From: Antedon mediterranea
Lineage: Eukaryota; Echinodermata; Crinoidea; Comatulida; Antedonidae
Direction: 5' to 3'
Length of the DNA stretch: 64,000 bases
Assembly: GCF_964355755.1 (NCBI RefSeq)
Contig: NC_092671.1
Span: forward strand, 6,151,001 to 6,215,000
The notes under the pieces are model-generated. The model saw only the letters and a list, made by a program, of their open reading frames with translations, ran no database searches and was not told where the DNA came from. Positions 34,141 through 45,149 of this stretch are shown piece after piece. Within the stretch, counting starts at the first letter, position 1. Every line of letters starts with the position of its first letter. Position numbers and translations under genes: made by a program.

Positions 34141-36720
34141 GATTTAGTTCAAGTAGATAATTATTTCCCATGGCATACCTCAATCTAGTTTCTTATCCTA
34201 AATCTTTGCTAATGTCCATTAGATCACACAGAATTTACTAGCCTTATTTTACTATTATATTTCTAGATTTTCTCTTCAGCATTTGAAAGGATAAACGGTT
34301 GGGATAGGGTTACATACATAACATACCTAAGCATACCCTTTGAATCATGGTTATTTCGTTACATCCAATAGGGAAAGTTCTGTTGAAGAATTTTGGGCAA
34401 TACGCAGAAAAAAAGATATGTTTACAGAGAACTAACCCAAAGAGTGCGCTGTTTAAATTACAGTCAATCAAGTAAATTTATTTTCATTTGTAAACATGAT
34501 ATAAAAAACATTTTCATTGAAATTAATTTGAATGGTTTCGGTATTTATAGAACTGGTTTCTGGGTTGGTAAAAAACTAAACCCTGCCGCACACCATTCCG
34601 TTATTTCAAGGTTTCGGGGTTGGTAAAAAATTAAACGCCACCGGACACCATTCCGGTATTTCAAGGTTTCAGGGTTTTACTCTGCCCTGTGTGAAAAATC
34701 TGAGCACCACTTTTTTGTCTTCAGATCCAATTGTAGATGGTGGATTTTAGTTAGAAATTACTTCATAGACTTGTTTGCTGCCACCTCGTTGCATAGTACA
34801 GTCAATCTTTCAACTCATAAAATATTCTCTTATTAAATTCAAATTGTACAGTAAACATACATTATTTGTATACTATTTTTAATCTTCATTTTACTTTGTC
34901 ATTTTGCACAAATCAAGTGTTTCTTAAAAGTATTTTTTGTGAATGATAATTTCATACCTGTCGCATTACAGAAGACGATGTCGCAGACGATCAAAGATCG
35001 CATATTCCACTCTCGGAAATGGAACAGGTGTGAACGTACCTTAATACAGATTATCTGAAAATGATTTATTCACGAATGTAACGTTTGCATTTTTACTTGA
35101 AAAAATGTATTCATGAATAAAATTCATTATTAGATTGTACCTGGTTGTGGCCTTTAGATTTATTGAATATTATTAAGTTATGTGTTAAGTATTTGTGAGT
35201 AATATTTTCAATAGACTGATTCTTTCATGCATAGTGTGTATTGTTCATGTTGATCACACATTTGTTGAATGTATATTTATATTTACAAATACTGTCCTAA
35301 TAATATAATAATCTTATGGTAACACACTTAATGTGAAATTGATGAAATAAAAGGTACGGTTTAGAAAAAATAGAAAAATGTATTGATACTTGAAACTAGC
35401 AGGATTGTCAGTATACTGCCCTCTATATTTGGGTTAGTATCCTTCATTACACATAACACCTTCACAGTAATTAAAATGATTACAATATATACATTGAGTG
35501 GGGTTATTATCTAAAAAATATAATGCCTTTAATGTTTCTATATTGCAAAACGCAAACAATTTTTTGGACTATTAAAAATAAATGTCTTAATGATAAAAAG
35601 TCGCGAAAATTGTTATGAAATACTGTAGTCGATAAAATACATTATATACCATTAACTTATGAATTATTGCAAGTAATCTTCTTAATATAAACATTCAAAG
35701 CACGTCTTGTTATTTCTTTAATCATGAAAATTACTTTGCATTATTATATTAAATTTTATGAGAATATATCGTGACTGAAATATATCATAGTCTATTAAAA
35801 GCTATATTAGCATTTTTTCATATTATTTTCCTCTGTTATGCAATTTTTTGTTCAATTATGGAACAAAATATGTATTAGCAACCGTTTAAAAACTGTTAAA
35901 ACCCTTTTTATATTATTTTCCTATTGAATAATTATAGATTATATCCATGTCACATGCTAGGTCAACTATAAACTTAACCTTTGCAGGCTTAACTAGGCAG
36001 ACGTGCATTGCTTACATTACATTTCAAAGATTTAATGAAGTGTATAATTAGTGTACGAATGAATGTGCTACTGAGGGGGAAAAGAAGAAGTTTCTTAAAA
36101 TATTAAATACTGTAAATTCTTTGGTAAATGGTTAAAAATTGCCATACCAAATTTGATGTTAAGCCACTGTTGAGTAATCGGGCAAAAAAAATGTACTTTT
36201 GAACCCCTAATGAAGAGACACTTTTGTGACCCAAAAGTGTAGTGTTAAAACATATTTCTATTTTCTCCCCGAGAAAGGAAAGGGTTAATGAAAATAGACT
36301 GGTAGAACTGTTGAATGGTCTTCTAAATTTCACCAAATACAGACATTGTTATTTATTATTATTTTGTTGTCTGCTAATATCAATTTATTTTTTACAAATA
36401 AATTTGTTTCTTTGGCCAAATTTAGTAGCGGTGTAAGGTCATTGAACTTTAGTTTATCTCAATACGGTACTACAATTATTCAATTCTGAACAAACTCTAA
36501 TCAAATTTCAAATTTGTTTTTGATATCTGAAGAATTAACGTCAGATTTCTACGTAATTTATTATCAATTATAAAAACCAGATATTTGATATTTAGATAAT
36601 TATACAACGGTGAATTTATGAATTAAATGTAAATTTAGATTCTATGTAAACAGCTCAAAATGGCAATGAAATATTGTACAAAATTAGTATCATTTTTAGA
36701 GAATGCATATTACAGTACAA
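34141..36720. other. Gene-free AT-rich stretch around the 55-base tandem repeat
   Basis: Besides the tandem duplication at 34555-34681, a CpG-containing block at about 34970-35045 ends GGAACAGGTGTGAACGTACC then TTAA; it resembles the edge of another MITE, but no partner end was found. No gene is seen. Confidence 0.35.
34555..34681 (+). repeat. Tandem duplication, 55-base unit, two full copies plus a fragment
   Basis: Units at 34555-34609 and 34610-34664 share GGTTTC-GGGTTGGTAAAAAA and CACCATTCCG-TATTTCAA; a third begins at 34665 (GGTTTCAGGGTTTTAC). The second copy contains CCGGACACCATTCCGG. CpG-richer than the surroundings. Confidence 0.75.
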
Positions 36721-36838
36721 AGTGCTCACTGGCTAAAACCAAGGGGCAATAAGCAGCCCAATGCAACTACCCAGCATTGGAGGGCCCCTTAGTAGTGCTA
36801 AAACAAGGGCCTTTGCCCACTGTGTTACGCCACTGTGT
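36721..36838 (-). mobile_element. Fragment of a GC-rich dispersed element ending in CAGTGGCGTAAC
   Basis: On the minus strand it starts CAGTGGCGTAACACAGTGGG, a style of terminus common among DNA transposons, and continues through CC/GG-rich words (GGGGCCCTCCAATGC). The matching opposite end is absent, so it would be a truncated copy. Identification is by composition and terminus only. Confidence 0.3.
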
Positions 36839-36984
36839 AATAATCTTTTGAAAGAATATCATGTATAATATCAATATTTCCATTTCTTTATAAATCTGGA
36901 TATTATATTAGCTGTGTTGTACTGTAGATACAGTAGTAGCACTAGATTCAACTAGAATGTTAATGACAAAACCATTATGAATTA

Positions 36985-37205
36985 TTCTCGGATAAGGACT
37001 ATAAACCGTAGGTCCAGTGTACACATCTAGCTCGTGTGCAATTTAAAGAACCTAGTACATCTTTCGAGACGAGTAGGGGGTTACCCCGACCCCGGTGTAT
37101 TAGTACATCACAGCCACTGATCACCAACTGGGCCCTCTGGGAGACCAGTCTTTGACTGAAGAGGTTACCCAGTATAAATATATATTTCAATCAATCAATC
37201 AATTA
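36985..37205 (+). mobile_element. SINE-like retroposon tail with (CAAT)n end
   Basis: It runs from TTCTCGGATAAGGACTATAA through AAAGAACCTAGTACATCTTT, CGAGACGAGTAGGGGG, CACAGCCACTGATCACC, GGCCCTCTGGGAGACCAG, TTTGACTGAAGAGG and ACCCAGTATAAATATATATT to (TCAA)n. It is the better-preserved partner of 14736-15147. It shows no tRNA head, so it is either a 5'-truncated SINE or the 3' end of the LINE that mobilises it. The minus-strand frame over it is not a gene. Confidence 0.7.
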
Positions 37206-38195
37206 GGTAGGTTTTTACTATTTTTTATTTTTATTTCCATTTTCCGAATGGTTAAAACAAATTTACAATTTTAACAATTCATCATTTGGTAGAAATACAG
37301 TATGGTACTTTAGAATATTATAATGATATAAAATATAAATGTTGATATTTAATGATGATGAATTGCACAATCCATGGATTGAACAGCAGAGCCCCTCCTG
37401 TGGGACACCCCCATTCAGGGGATATCCCTATTAAAGGGATGCTCTAACCTGGCTTTAACCATCCCTGCTTTAACTTTCCAATTTGTGTTTTCCATATTTA
37501 CTACAGTACCACATTGATAACATTGTGTAGAAACCATTACAATATTTTCTTATAGCTACAGTACAGGATGTTGGCTGGAATGTATTGTATAGTTAAAGCA
37601 CAATACAGCAATAGTATTTTTGAGTGATTTATTTATACTTTTACAAGGTGTTTTTTTTTCAAAACCACAAAAGCTTTATTTGCCAAGGTCAATATTCTTT
37701 GGCATACCAATGAATTGTAGTATTAGAATACATCCACCAGTTAAGAATGATTAACCCATGAATTGAACTTTTCTGCAGAAGGTATGTACAGTAGTGATAT
37801 AGTGATGCCTGCGCTTTCTTTGTATTAGAATTTGTAAAGAGCTTTTATATTGTATTCTTTTTCACTGTGTTAACATTGAATATGATAATTGATATTGTGT
37901 TTAATATTAAAATTACTCATTTTGACAGCTTCTGTTACATTTACAATAGATTTGTTTGTATTTTAGATAAACAACAACGACATAAATACAATGGTTGTTA
38001 GTTTGTAGTATCCAACATTGTTACTAGTATTATTAGCATGTGTCCAAAACCATATCACTCAGGTGTAAATAGGTACCAGTATACTGGCAGAATCTATTAT
38101 CAGATGAAGATAACAGTCACACTGGCCGTACCATATCCAAATAATGGTCTCTGTAGTTAGAGTTAGACATTTTCAGTGAAAATATATCTTGTTAC
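37206..38195. other. Gene-free AT-rich stretch
   Basis: No gene or defined repeat seen. A GC-richer patch at about 37385-37465 (CCCCTCCTGTGGGACACCCCC) is unexplained. Confidence 0.35.
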
Positions 38196-39165
38196 TGTAC
38201 AAACCCCTGAGTTTTATTAATTGGTTGTATCATTCAACTGTTCAATTATTAATAATCAATAATCAATGTAATATTAACTGTACAATGTCATGAGTTTGAT
38301 TTATTGATTGTATATCAACTGTTTGATTATTAATAATCAATAATCAATGTAATATTCACTGTACAATGTCATGAGTTTGATTTATTGATTGTATATCAAC
38401 TGTTCAATTATTAATAATCAATAATCAATAATCAATGTAATATTAACTGTACAATGTCATGAGTTTGATTTATTGATTGTATATCAACTGTTTGATTATT
38501 AATAATCAATAATCAATGTAATATTAACTGTACAATGTCATGAGTTTGATTTATTGATTGTATATCAACTGTTCAATTATTAATAGTCAATAATCAATAA
38601 TCAATGTAATATTAACTGTACAATGTCATGAGTTTGATTTATTGATTGTATATCAACTGTTTGATTATTAATAATCAATAATCAATGTAATATTAACTGT
38701 ACAACAGTCATGAGATTGATTTATTGGCTGTATATCAACTGTTTGATTATTGATTATTAATAATCAAACAGTTGATATACAGCCAATAAATCAATGTAAT
38801 ATTAACTGTACAATGTCATAAGATTAATTCATCGGTTGTATATAAACTTTTTGATTATTAATAATCAATAATCAATGTAATATTAACTGTACAATGTCAT
38901 GAGATTAATTTATCGGTTGTATATCAACTTTTTGATTATTAATAATCAATAATCAATGTAATATTAACTGTACAATGTCATGAGATTGATTTATCGGTTG
39001 TATATCAACTGTTCGATTATTAATAATCAATAATCAATGTAATATTAACTGTACAATGTCATAAGATTGATTTATTGGTTGTATATCAACTGTTTGATTA
39101 TTAATAATCAATGTAATATTAACTGTACAATGTCATGAGATTGATTAATGTTTGTATATCAACTG
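38196..39165. repeat. AT-rich satellite, 81-base unit, about 11-12 copies, with a 169-base higher-order period
   Basis: The phrase TACAATGTCA recurs at 38281, 38362, 38450, 38531, 38619, (38700), 38809, 38890, 38971, 39052 and 39126. Spacings are 81 or 88, plus one 109 and one 74; the 7-base steps are gain or loss of one AATAATC. In the left part 81 and 88 alternate, giving a 169-base period. Each unit contains a self-complementary GATTATTAATAATC core. The unit after 38700 carries an inverted duplication (see 38715-38795). Confidence 0.95.
38715..38795. repeat. Perfect 37-base inverted repeat with 7-base spacer inside the satellite
   Basis: The arms at 38715-38751 and 38759-38795 are exact reverse complements (arm starts ATTGATTTATTGGCTG); the spacer is GATTATT. 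It arose by an inverted duplication of part of one satellite unit and can form a long hairpin or cruciform. Confidence 0.9.
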
Positions 39166-40863
39166 TAAAGTAAGATTATCGTAAATGATTATAATTTGTG
39201 GCTTGGCATTTCACCTTATTGAATGTCTCTAATCTTAATTGATTAACCCTGCCAAAGAGCAATTACTAAAGTAAGCAATTTTATATTTTTTGTAATGGAA
39301 ACCCATAAATATTTTGACTATAAAAGCATGATTTAAAAAAAGCATGTGATCTTTTAATTGCACTGATGATATGTGTAGTACGCTGCTATTGATTTTTAGC
39401 AGTTTTTTTGTAACCTTCAACCAAACATAATGTGTCTCTTTTATTTAATTATTAATGTAGCTGTTATAGTATTCATAGAAAATGTATAAACTATATAATA
39501 TACTATATACAGATAAATAGTCCTCTTTTATATTCTTCAACCATTGCCAATTATAAGATGCTTTAAATAAACCTACGTTTTCTAAATTAAGTATTGATGT
39601 GGGGCGCTATTATTATGGCAATATATTTCAGTGTAGCAGAAAAAAATATCCAAAAAAAAAATGACAGAAACCAAGAAGTAGGATATTCTCTTTTTAAATT
39701 TAAATTGTCTATATTTACCCAAAAAATGGAAATTGTCTTAAATTTAATTTAAAGTAATAACATTGTTGCAACCCAATGACTCTCTTTATACATCTTCGTA
39801 TTTGTTTTCTCTATATATTGTATAAAGTATATCTTGTTGTTTAAAATTATTATTTAATATATAGTATTAGTTCAATAATATCATCATGCAAACTGTCATA
39901 TTTAAAGAATGTCTTTATAAGCCTAGTTTGAGCACTTTATTCTTTACTTCATATCTATGTCTGTTAATTGACAACTATGTGATAGTATGATAATTACTCA
40001 AGATGAAAATCACTAGCAATATAGAGACGAGCTAACGTGTTAAGACCTTTTATGAAGTTTAAACATTATTGTACTTAAATGATAGGCGGTTTGATTGAGA
40101 TTGAACATAATATAAGTGAACTGGCACTTTACGATTTCGCCAAAAAGGCGAATTGTATGTATTTCTTTCAATTTTAAGAAAGGCACAATACCAATATCCC
40201 GGCGCTACTTTACCTGTATTGACATGAACAGGTGCACCAAATGATATTTTATGTCACATTAAATCTACTTCTTGGAAATTGGACGGCACACCTTTCGTTT
40301 ATCTGACTGTCGACAGATGTTTCACTAGTGTAGAATAATTGTGTTGAACCGAAGAACTTAAAATTTAAAGTCAGGCCATTTGCCATCAAGTCGCAGGTTT
40401 AAATGGACAGGTGTGATACTGATAAGATCGAACATACTTACTTGCAGTATTATCATGTTCAGGCACTTTACCATTACGTCACAATGCATGTTTAATAATA
40501 ATAATTGGCATGAACAGGTGTTGAAATGAAAATGGAATAATCCAATATTTTAAGTAGCATTAGGTGTTCTATGACAACTGGTATAGTTTGCTAGTGTCGT
40601 TGGGATATACGTTGACATTTAAAGATTAATATCTATTGTAGATACTTTAGTCAATTTGCCTTGCCGCATTTTGTTAAGTTTCTATTCAATGAACTATGTT
40701 CAAATTTCTCACAATCATTGATCATCTCTCCTGTGTAATATTTAAAAAGAAATTTCTTTGATATTTATTTTTTTTTAAAGAAACTCACCTAATTTTAAAT
40801 AATCAATTGTATGAAAAATATTTTATACAAAATGTTGGAGGCATGGAAAAGGTCGATCGTCTT
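39166..40863. other. Gene-free stretch with a degenerate block at 40120-40520
   Basis: The block 40120-40520 is GC-richer and repeats GGCACTTTAC-ATT(T/A)CG and CATGAACAGGTG (40223-40234 and 40509-40520) with a weaker middle copy (GGCCATTTGCCATCAAGTCG, GGACAGGTG). It contains three ACAGGTG E-box words. Elsewhere no gene or defined repeat is seen. Confidence 0.4.
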
Positions 40864-40973
40864 AAGCTAGTCTACTCTATCAAACTTGACGTGACCGTAT
40901 ATGGACATGATGATGTCATATCACTACCATATTTGGGCACACCACGCTTTATTGATAGTGTAGACAGAGCTTT
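40864..40973 (-). mobile_element. AAGCTCTGTCTACACT MITE family, copy 6 (short form)
   Basis: Only about 110 bases: the ends are TTAAGCTAGTCTACTCTATCA and TGATAGTGTAGACAGAGCTT, with one internal unit. Much of both inner arms is deleted. Confidence 0.75.
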
Positions 40974-41462
40974 AGACATTTAAACAAATCTTCATGTTTT
41001 TCTCAAGAGTTAAAGAACATTATTTAATTATCGCAACAATTTAGGGCTGTGAAACTTTATAATACCTATGATCTAACACCTTTAATTTATTATCACCTGT
41101 GGTGTGTTTTTAGGTTGATGTCAAGGTTGGGTTAGACTTAATTTAATCTCAGCATCCAATTAATTAGGTTGATTTGCGTTTGCACGTGTTACTTAATAAG
41201 AACACACATGTGCAAGGGGTCAAGAAAGATGACCCTTACTAATATGTGTGTACATACAGTACATACATTACTGTAAATAGGGCATGGTCAAAGGTCAGGA
41301 GACACAAATAATATAATGGGGCCTAATTGTTGTTGACTGTGATTGTAAAGGAGGATGAAAAATTGTGATAATAAAGGATGGTTATAAAAAAATAAAATAG
41401 TTAAAGATAGTTAAACTGCACAACAGTGATAAACAACATTAAAAACAGAAGGCAAAATTGTC

Positions 41463-41545
41463 TGTAAAATTTATCCAAAATTGATTATACAAAAGATTAC
41501 AAACTGTAAAATTATTCCAAAATTGATTTTACAAAGATTAAAAAA
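41463..41545 (+). repeat. 42-base tandem duplication
   Basis: Two units share TGTAAAATT, ATCCAAAATTGATT and TACAAA-GATTA, at 41463-41504 and 41505-41545, in otherwise unique AT-rich DNA. Confidence 0.6.
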
Positions 41546-42537
41546 TGAAGGAGATTACAAAATGAAGGAAGATTTTTTAAAATCTTATTAAATTTTGATT
41601 GTATACAACATGCAATGAACTTCTCACCTTATGGTACATCTGTATGTCATCATTTATACGTAGAATGTCCATACTGAAAGCAAGTGTTGTAATTAATTAA
41701 ATTTATTTTCTATTCAAATTCAAAATCCTGTTTACATTGTAATACTGTATAAAATTAGATGTATCTTTTAAGTAAGATCAAAACTTTTTTGAGCGATTTA
41801 GCATTTTCAGTCCTCTATAAGTAGGCCTACTGTAATAATAATAATATCTAATATCTAACTTATAAAGTTTATATTTGTATAGTTTAACCACAGAACAAAT
41901 AATTTGTATCCGTTCAAATAGCTTAAAACAAATTCAAACAAATTTATTCTACTAAAATAATTCTAAATTGTCGTTATTAATAACAATAATAATTAATATA
42001 GTATTAATTATCCTAGAAATTTTAAATTATACTATACTACTAATTATTCTATTATAGTCAGTGCGCCCTCTAGAGATGAGAATTTATCTTTATGGTATGC
42101 TAACTGTGATTATAAATTGCTCGTTAACATAACTTTTTCAGTTGTTCTTCTTCCTTGATTAAAATGTAATGTTACATTACATTATGCTCTGTAGTATATG
42201 TTTTACTACATTTAATTGGTCTTTAGATAAATTTGCAAGTTGCAACAAATAAATTCACTTGTATTTACAGTTACACAGTAGGATCAATGAATGAAAGTTT
42301 TTAACTTAATTAATTACATACTTCAAAGTTAATTAAGATTGTAAATGATAGTAATTTAGATACTGTATACTTATTGGTCATCTGCTCAGTTCATAGGTTA
42401 ACTATACGACGGTCTGACCCCACAGACCCCCTATAGGTGACCAATTCCATCTCATTTGTACTTGCGTGCGTTTTTTCATTGCTTTGGTATGCATGTGGTA
42501 TAGTAGTTATCTGTACTTTGATACTCGTTCTTTGAGC

Positions 42538-42615
42538 ATGGCATGTAATGGAATGGTCGGAATGAATGAACGCTGGATCGAGCCTTCCTTGTCGCCCGCA
42601 AGGCCCACATCATCT
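42538..42615 (+). CDS. Candidate alternative first coding exon of the CELF gene
   Basis: ATG at 42538 opens 26 codons (MACNGMVGMNERWIEP...ARPTSS) that end exactly at a perfect donor, TCT|GTAAGT, in phase 0. The CELF exon at 61579 also begins in phase 0, with its frame open upstream of its first ATG, so the two would join in frame. The stretch is GC-richer (CGCTGGATCGAGCC, GTCGCCCGCAAGGCCC) than the surrounding 10 kb. The frame is open back to a TGA at 42415, with another ATG at 42493. No other plus-strand gene begins in the window, so CELF is the obvious partner. CELF genes are known for alternative 5' exons and large introns. I do not recognise the peptide. A chance open frame, or an exon of an unrelated nested gene, remains possible. 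Confidence 0.45.
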
Positions 42616-42768
42616 GTAAGTTGACAGATAGAAAATTTGTACTTTCTTTTGTTGTTAAACGTACTTCTTACATTTATTAATTAGCCTAATTCTTTTTTGA
42701 TAAGATGTGATACCATTACTTTTATATACTATATATTCTGATTAACAGTATAATTCAGTATACACGAT

Positions 42769-42924
42769 TCTGTCTCCACTGTCAAACTAATTTAGACAAA
42801 AAATTATGAGCCCAAATATGGTAGTGATATGCTTAAATATAGTAGTGATATGACATCATGTTGATATATGGCCACATCACATTTTTCTTTGTCACATAAA
42901 GTTTGATAGTGTAGATGGAGCTTA
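42769..42924 (+). mobile_element. AAGCTCTGTCTACACT MITE family, copy 7
   Basis: Two internal units; the left end is worn (TTCTGTCTCCACTGTCAAACT), the right end TGATAGTGTAGATGGAGCTT. It lies about 150 bases past the candidate CELF first exon, so it would be intronic. Confidence 0.8.
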
Positions 42925-43268
42925 AGATTATATACATTAATAATGTAATTTGAAGACTTTTGTCAATATTTGTTAAATTATTAATTATACTTCATATTAT
43001 TATAAATTATATTAAACATAAACAACTTTTGCATGAATACACAAACAAATTTAGTGATCTATTCTTAGTTACTCATAATTGGTAGGAAATCAAATAGGTT
43101 TGAATGAACATTATCTTGTTTACTATTATATTGTTGGCTATTCTGTCCGGGTATCTAAATAAAGTAGCTAGAAAAGTCTAGAGGGTGTGGGTATCAAAGG
43201 GGTATTTTCAGATACCCAAAGTATTCTTATGTTGATGCTGTGGTGATATTAGGCAACACAAAAGACCT

Positions 43269-43411
43269 TAAAGCTATATCTACACTATAAAAATTTGATG
43301 TGCCCATATACTGTAGGGGCAGGATAATATCATATTACTACCATATTTGGGCGTATCACTACCATATTTCGGCACATCACACTTTTTTTGTCAAACTAGT
43401 GACAAAGCTTA
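43269..43411 (-). mobile_element. AAGCTCTGTCTACACT MITE family, copy 8
   Basis: Inverted copy with two internal units (TACCATATTTGGGCGTATCAC and one with TTTCGG). The right end is short (CAAACTAGTGACAAAGCTT). An open frame across it is a repeat artefact. Confidence 0.8.
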
Positions 43412-44253
43412 AAATACACCTTTTCGTATCGTTACCCACTTCCTCCCAGCATAATTACGTGTTAGTATCTTTGATGCTCATCACTTTAATGATTCTATGG
43501 ACACCTTCTCTCTATTGAAGCCTGGCAATTACCACTTCTGATCAGTCCAGTAATGAGCAGTATTATTTACTTTGAGAGATATTTAAAGGTTAAATTAATT
43601 AAATATGTTTATGAATTCTAAATATAAAATTTCAAATAAATTAACATTTCTGCAATAATTTTTCTAGGTAATAAATGAGTATAAAATAATTATGAATAAA
43701 AAAAATCTTTGAAAACTATAACCAGTTAATTGTATTGGTTTCTTAAATTAAAACATAATTTGAGACTGTTGATAAGGAACCACTTATAAATGTAGTCTTT
43801 CTGTAGAACTACTATACATTCATTAATATATTGATGCACAAATTTAATAAATTTTATTTTATTACTAGGTACATTTTAAAACAAGTTTCTTACAAAAACA
43901 CATCCAATTAATTGCATGACAAAAAGATTTTATTGATCGTTAATAAAAAGGGCTTTTACTTTTTTTAAATTATTGAATGTCTAATAGTATGTGACTATCA
44001 ATATAATAAATATACATTAGTAAAGTAGTATGGGTTGAGTTCTACTTTAGTCGGTCATACATAAAGGGACAATTATGTACATAGGTAATTTAGCAAATAC
44101 TATTTATTTTCTTGATGGTTATGAGAAAAATAATACCTGTTATAATTTTGAAAGCATAAGAAATTGAAAGTTTAAAAGTAGGCCATACTTTATGTTCAGA
44201 ATTGTCCCAGTTCATAAAGTGAAGAAGCAAAACTGGGCTTCTTTTTCTTTTAT

Positions 44254-44445
44254 TAAGCTCTGTCTACACTTTCAAACTTTATGTGACAAAAACATTTGAT
44301 GTGCCCATACAGTATATGGGCATGATGATGTCAGATCACCACCATATATTGGGCATATCACCACCATATTTGGGTATATCACTACCATATTTTGCCACAT
44401 CACACTTTTTTGTCAAACTAGTTTGATAGTGTAGACAGAGCTTTA
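44254..44445 (-). mobile_element. AAGCTCTGTCTACACT MITE family, copy 9 (longest)
   Basis: At 192 bases this is the longest copy, with three internal units and both ends nearly intact (AAGCTCTGTCTACACTTTCA ... TGATAGTGTAGACAGAGCTT). It carries CCATACAGTATATGG next to the centre. Confidence 0.85.
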
Positions 44446-44515
44446 GACATGATGCAGATGCATTGGCCTTTAAACCACGATGTTCCTAGTTCAAATCCCA
44501 TTTGAGTGTGCTTAT
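44446..44515 (+). repeat. Weak tRNA-like sequence
   Basis: B-box-like AGTTCAAATCCC (44488-44499) lies about 40 bases after GATGCAGATGCATTGG, which resembles an A-box. It abuts MITE copy 9. Probably an old SINE head. Confidence 0.25.
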
Positions 44516-45026
44516 TATACTACTTTAGTTTCCATTACAGTAGCGTGCCATAGACTACGATTTAATAGCAGACATCAGTCGTTCATCATCAGATGATACT
44601 GTTTGATATTGTATACCCTTCAGCACCACACATCTGTATTGAGAGGAGTTTACAATGTTTTATTCAAATGTATTGTTGTCATAATACTTTGCCAATGCAG
44701 CATGTACACTTAATTTGAAATTGTGAAAATGTAACATTTCCTCTGGCTAAGACTATGGTAAATAACTTGAAATTTATTCCATTAAATCAGTCAAAATGCC
44801 TGTTTTTACATTAAAGTACTTTGTAAATGTACTCTGCTTATCCCTGCTGGTAAACTATAGTCTCATAAAAATACATCATTCTTACTTTAAAGTAAACTTA
44901 AAGCATAATTGTATAGAAGAATCATCTATTATTTTCATTTATATGTGCTACAAAAGCATAAAATTAAACTTTACTTTGATTGCTAGTAGTAGCACAGGAG
45001 ACCTCTTCTGAAACAAGCATTCCAGT

Positions 45027-45149
45027 TTCAAGGGTTACCCCCCTGCTATGTCACATTTTGTTTATTGTAATTCTAAGATATATTGAGTTTGTCTTGTGTT
45101 ATAATGTTTTGTTCTACGACATAGCAATAAATATACAAACAAACAAACA
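45027..45149 (+). mobile_element. Possible retroposon 3' tail
   Basis: A short non-coding segment starts GGTTACCCCCCTGCTATGTC and ends AGCAATAAATATACAAACAA, with a polyadenylation-like AATAAA and (CAAA)n tail, the layout of a truncated LINE 3' end. No coding remnant and no second copy seen. Confidence 0.35.
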
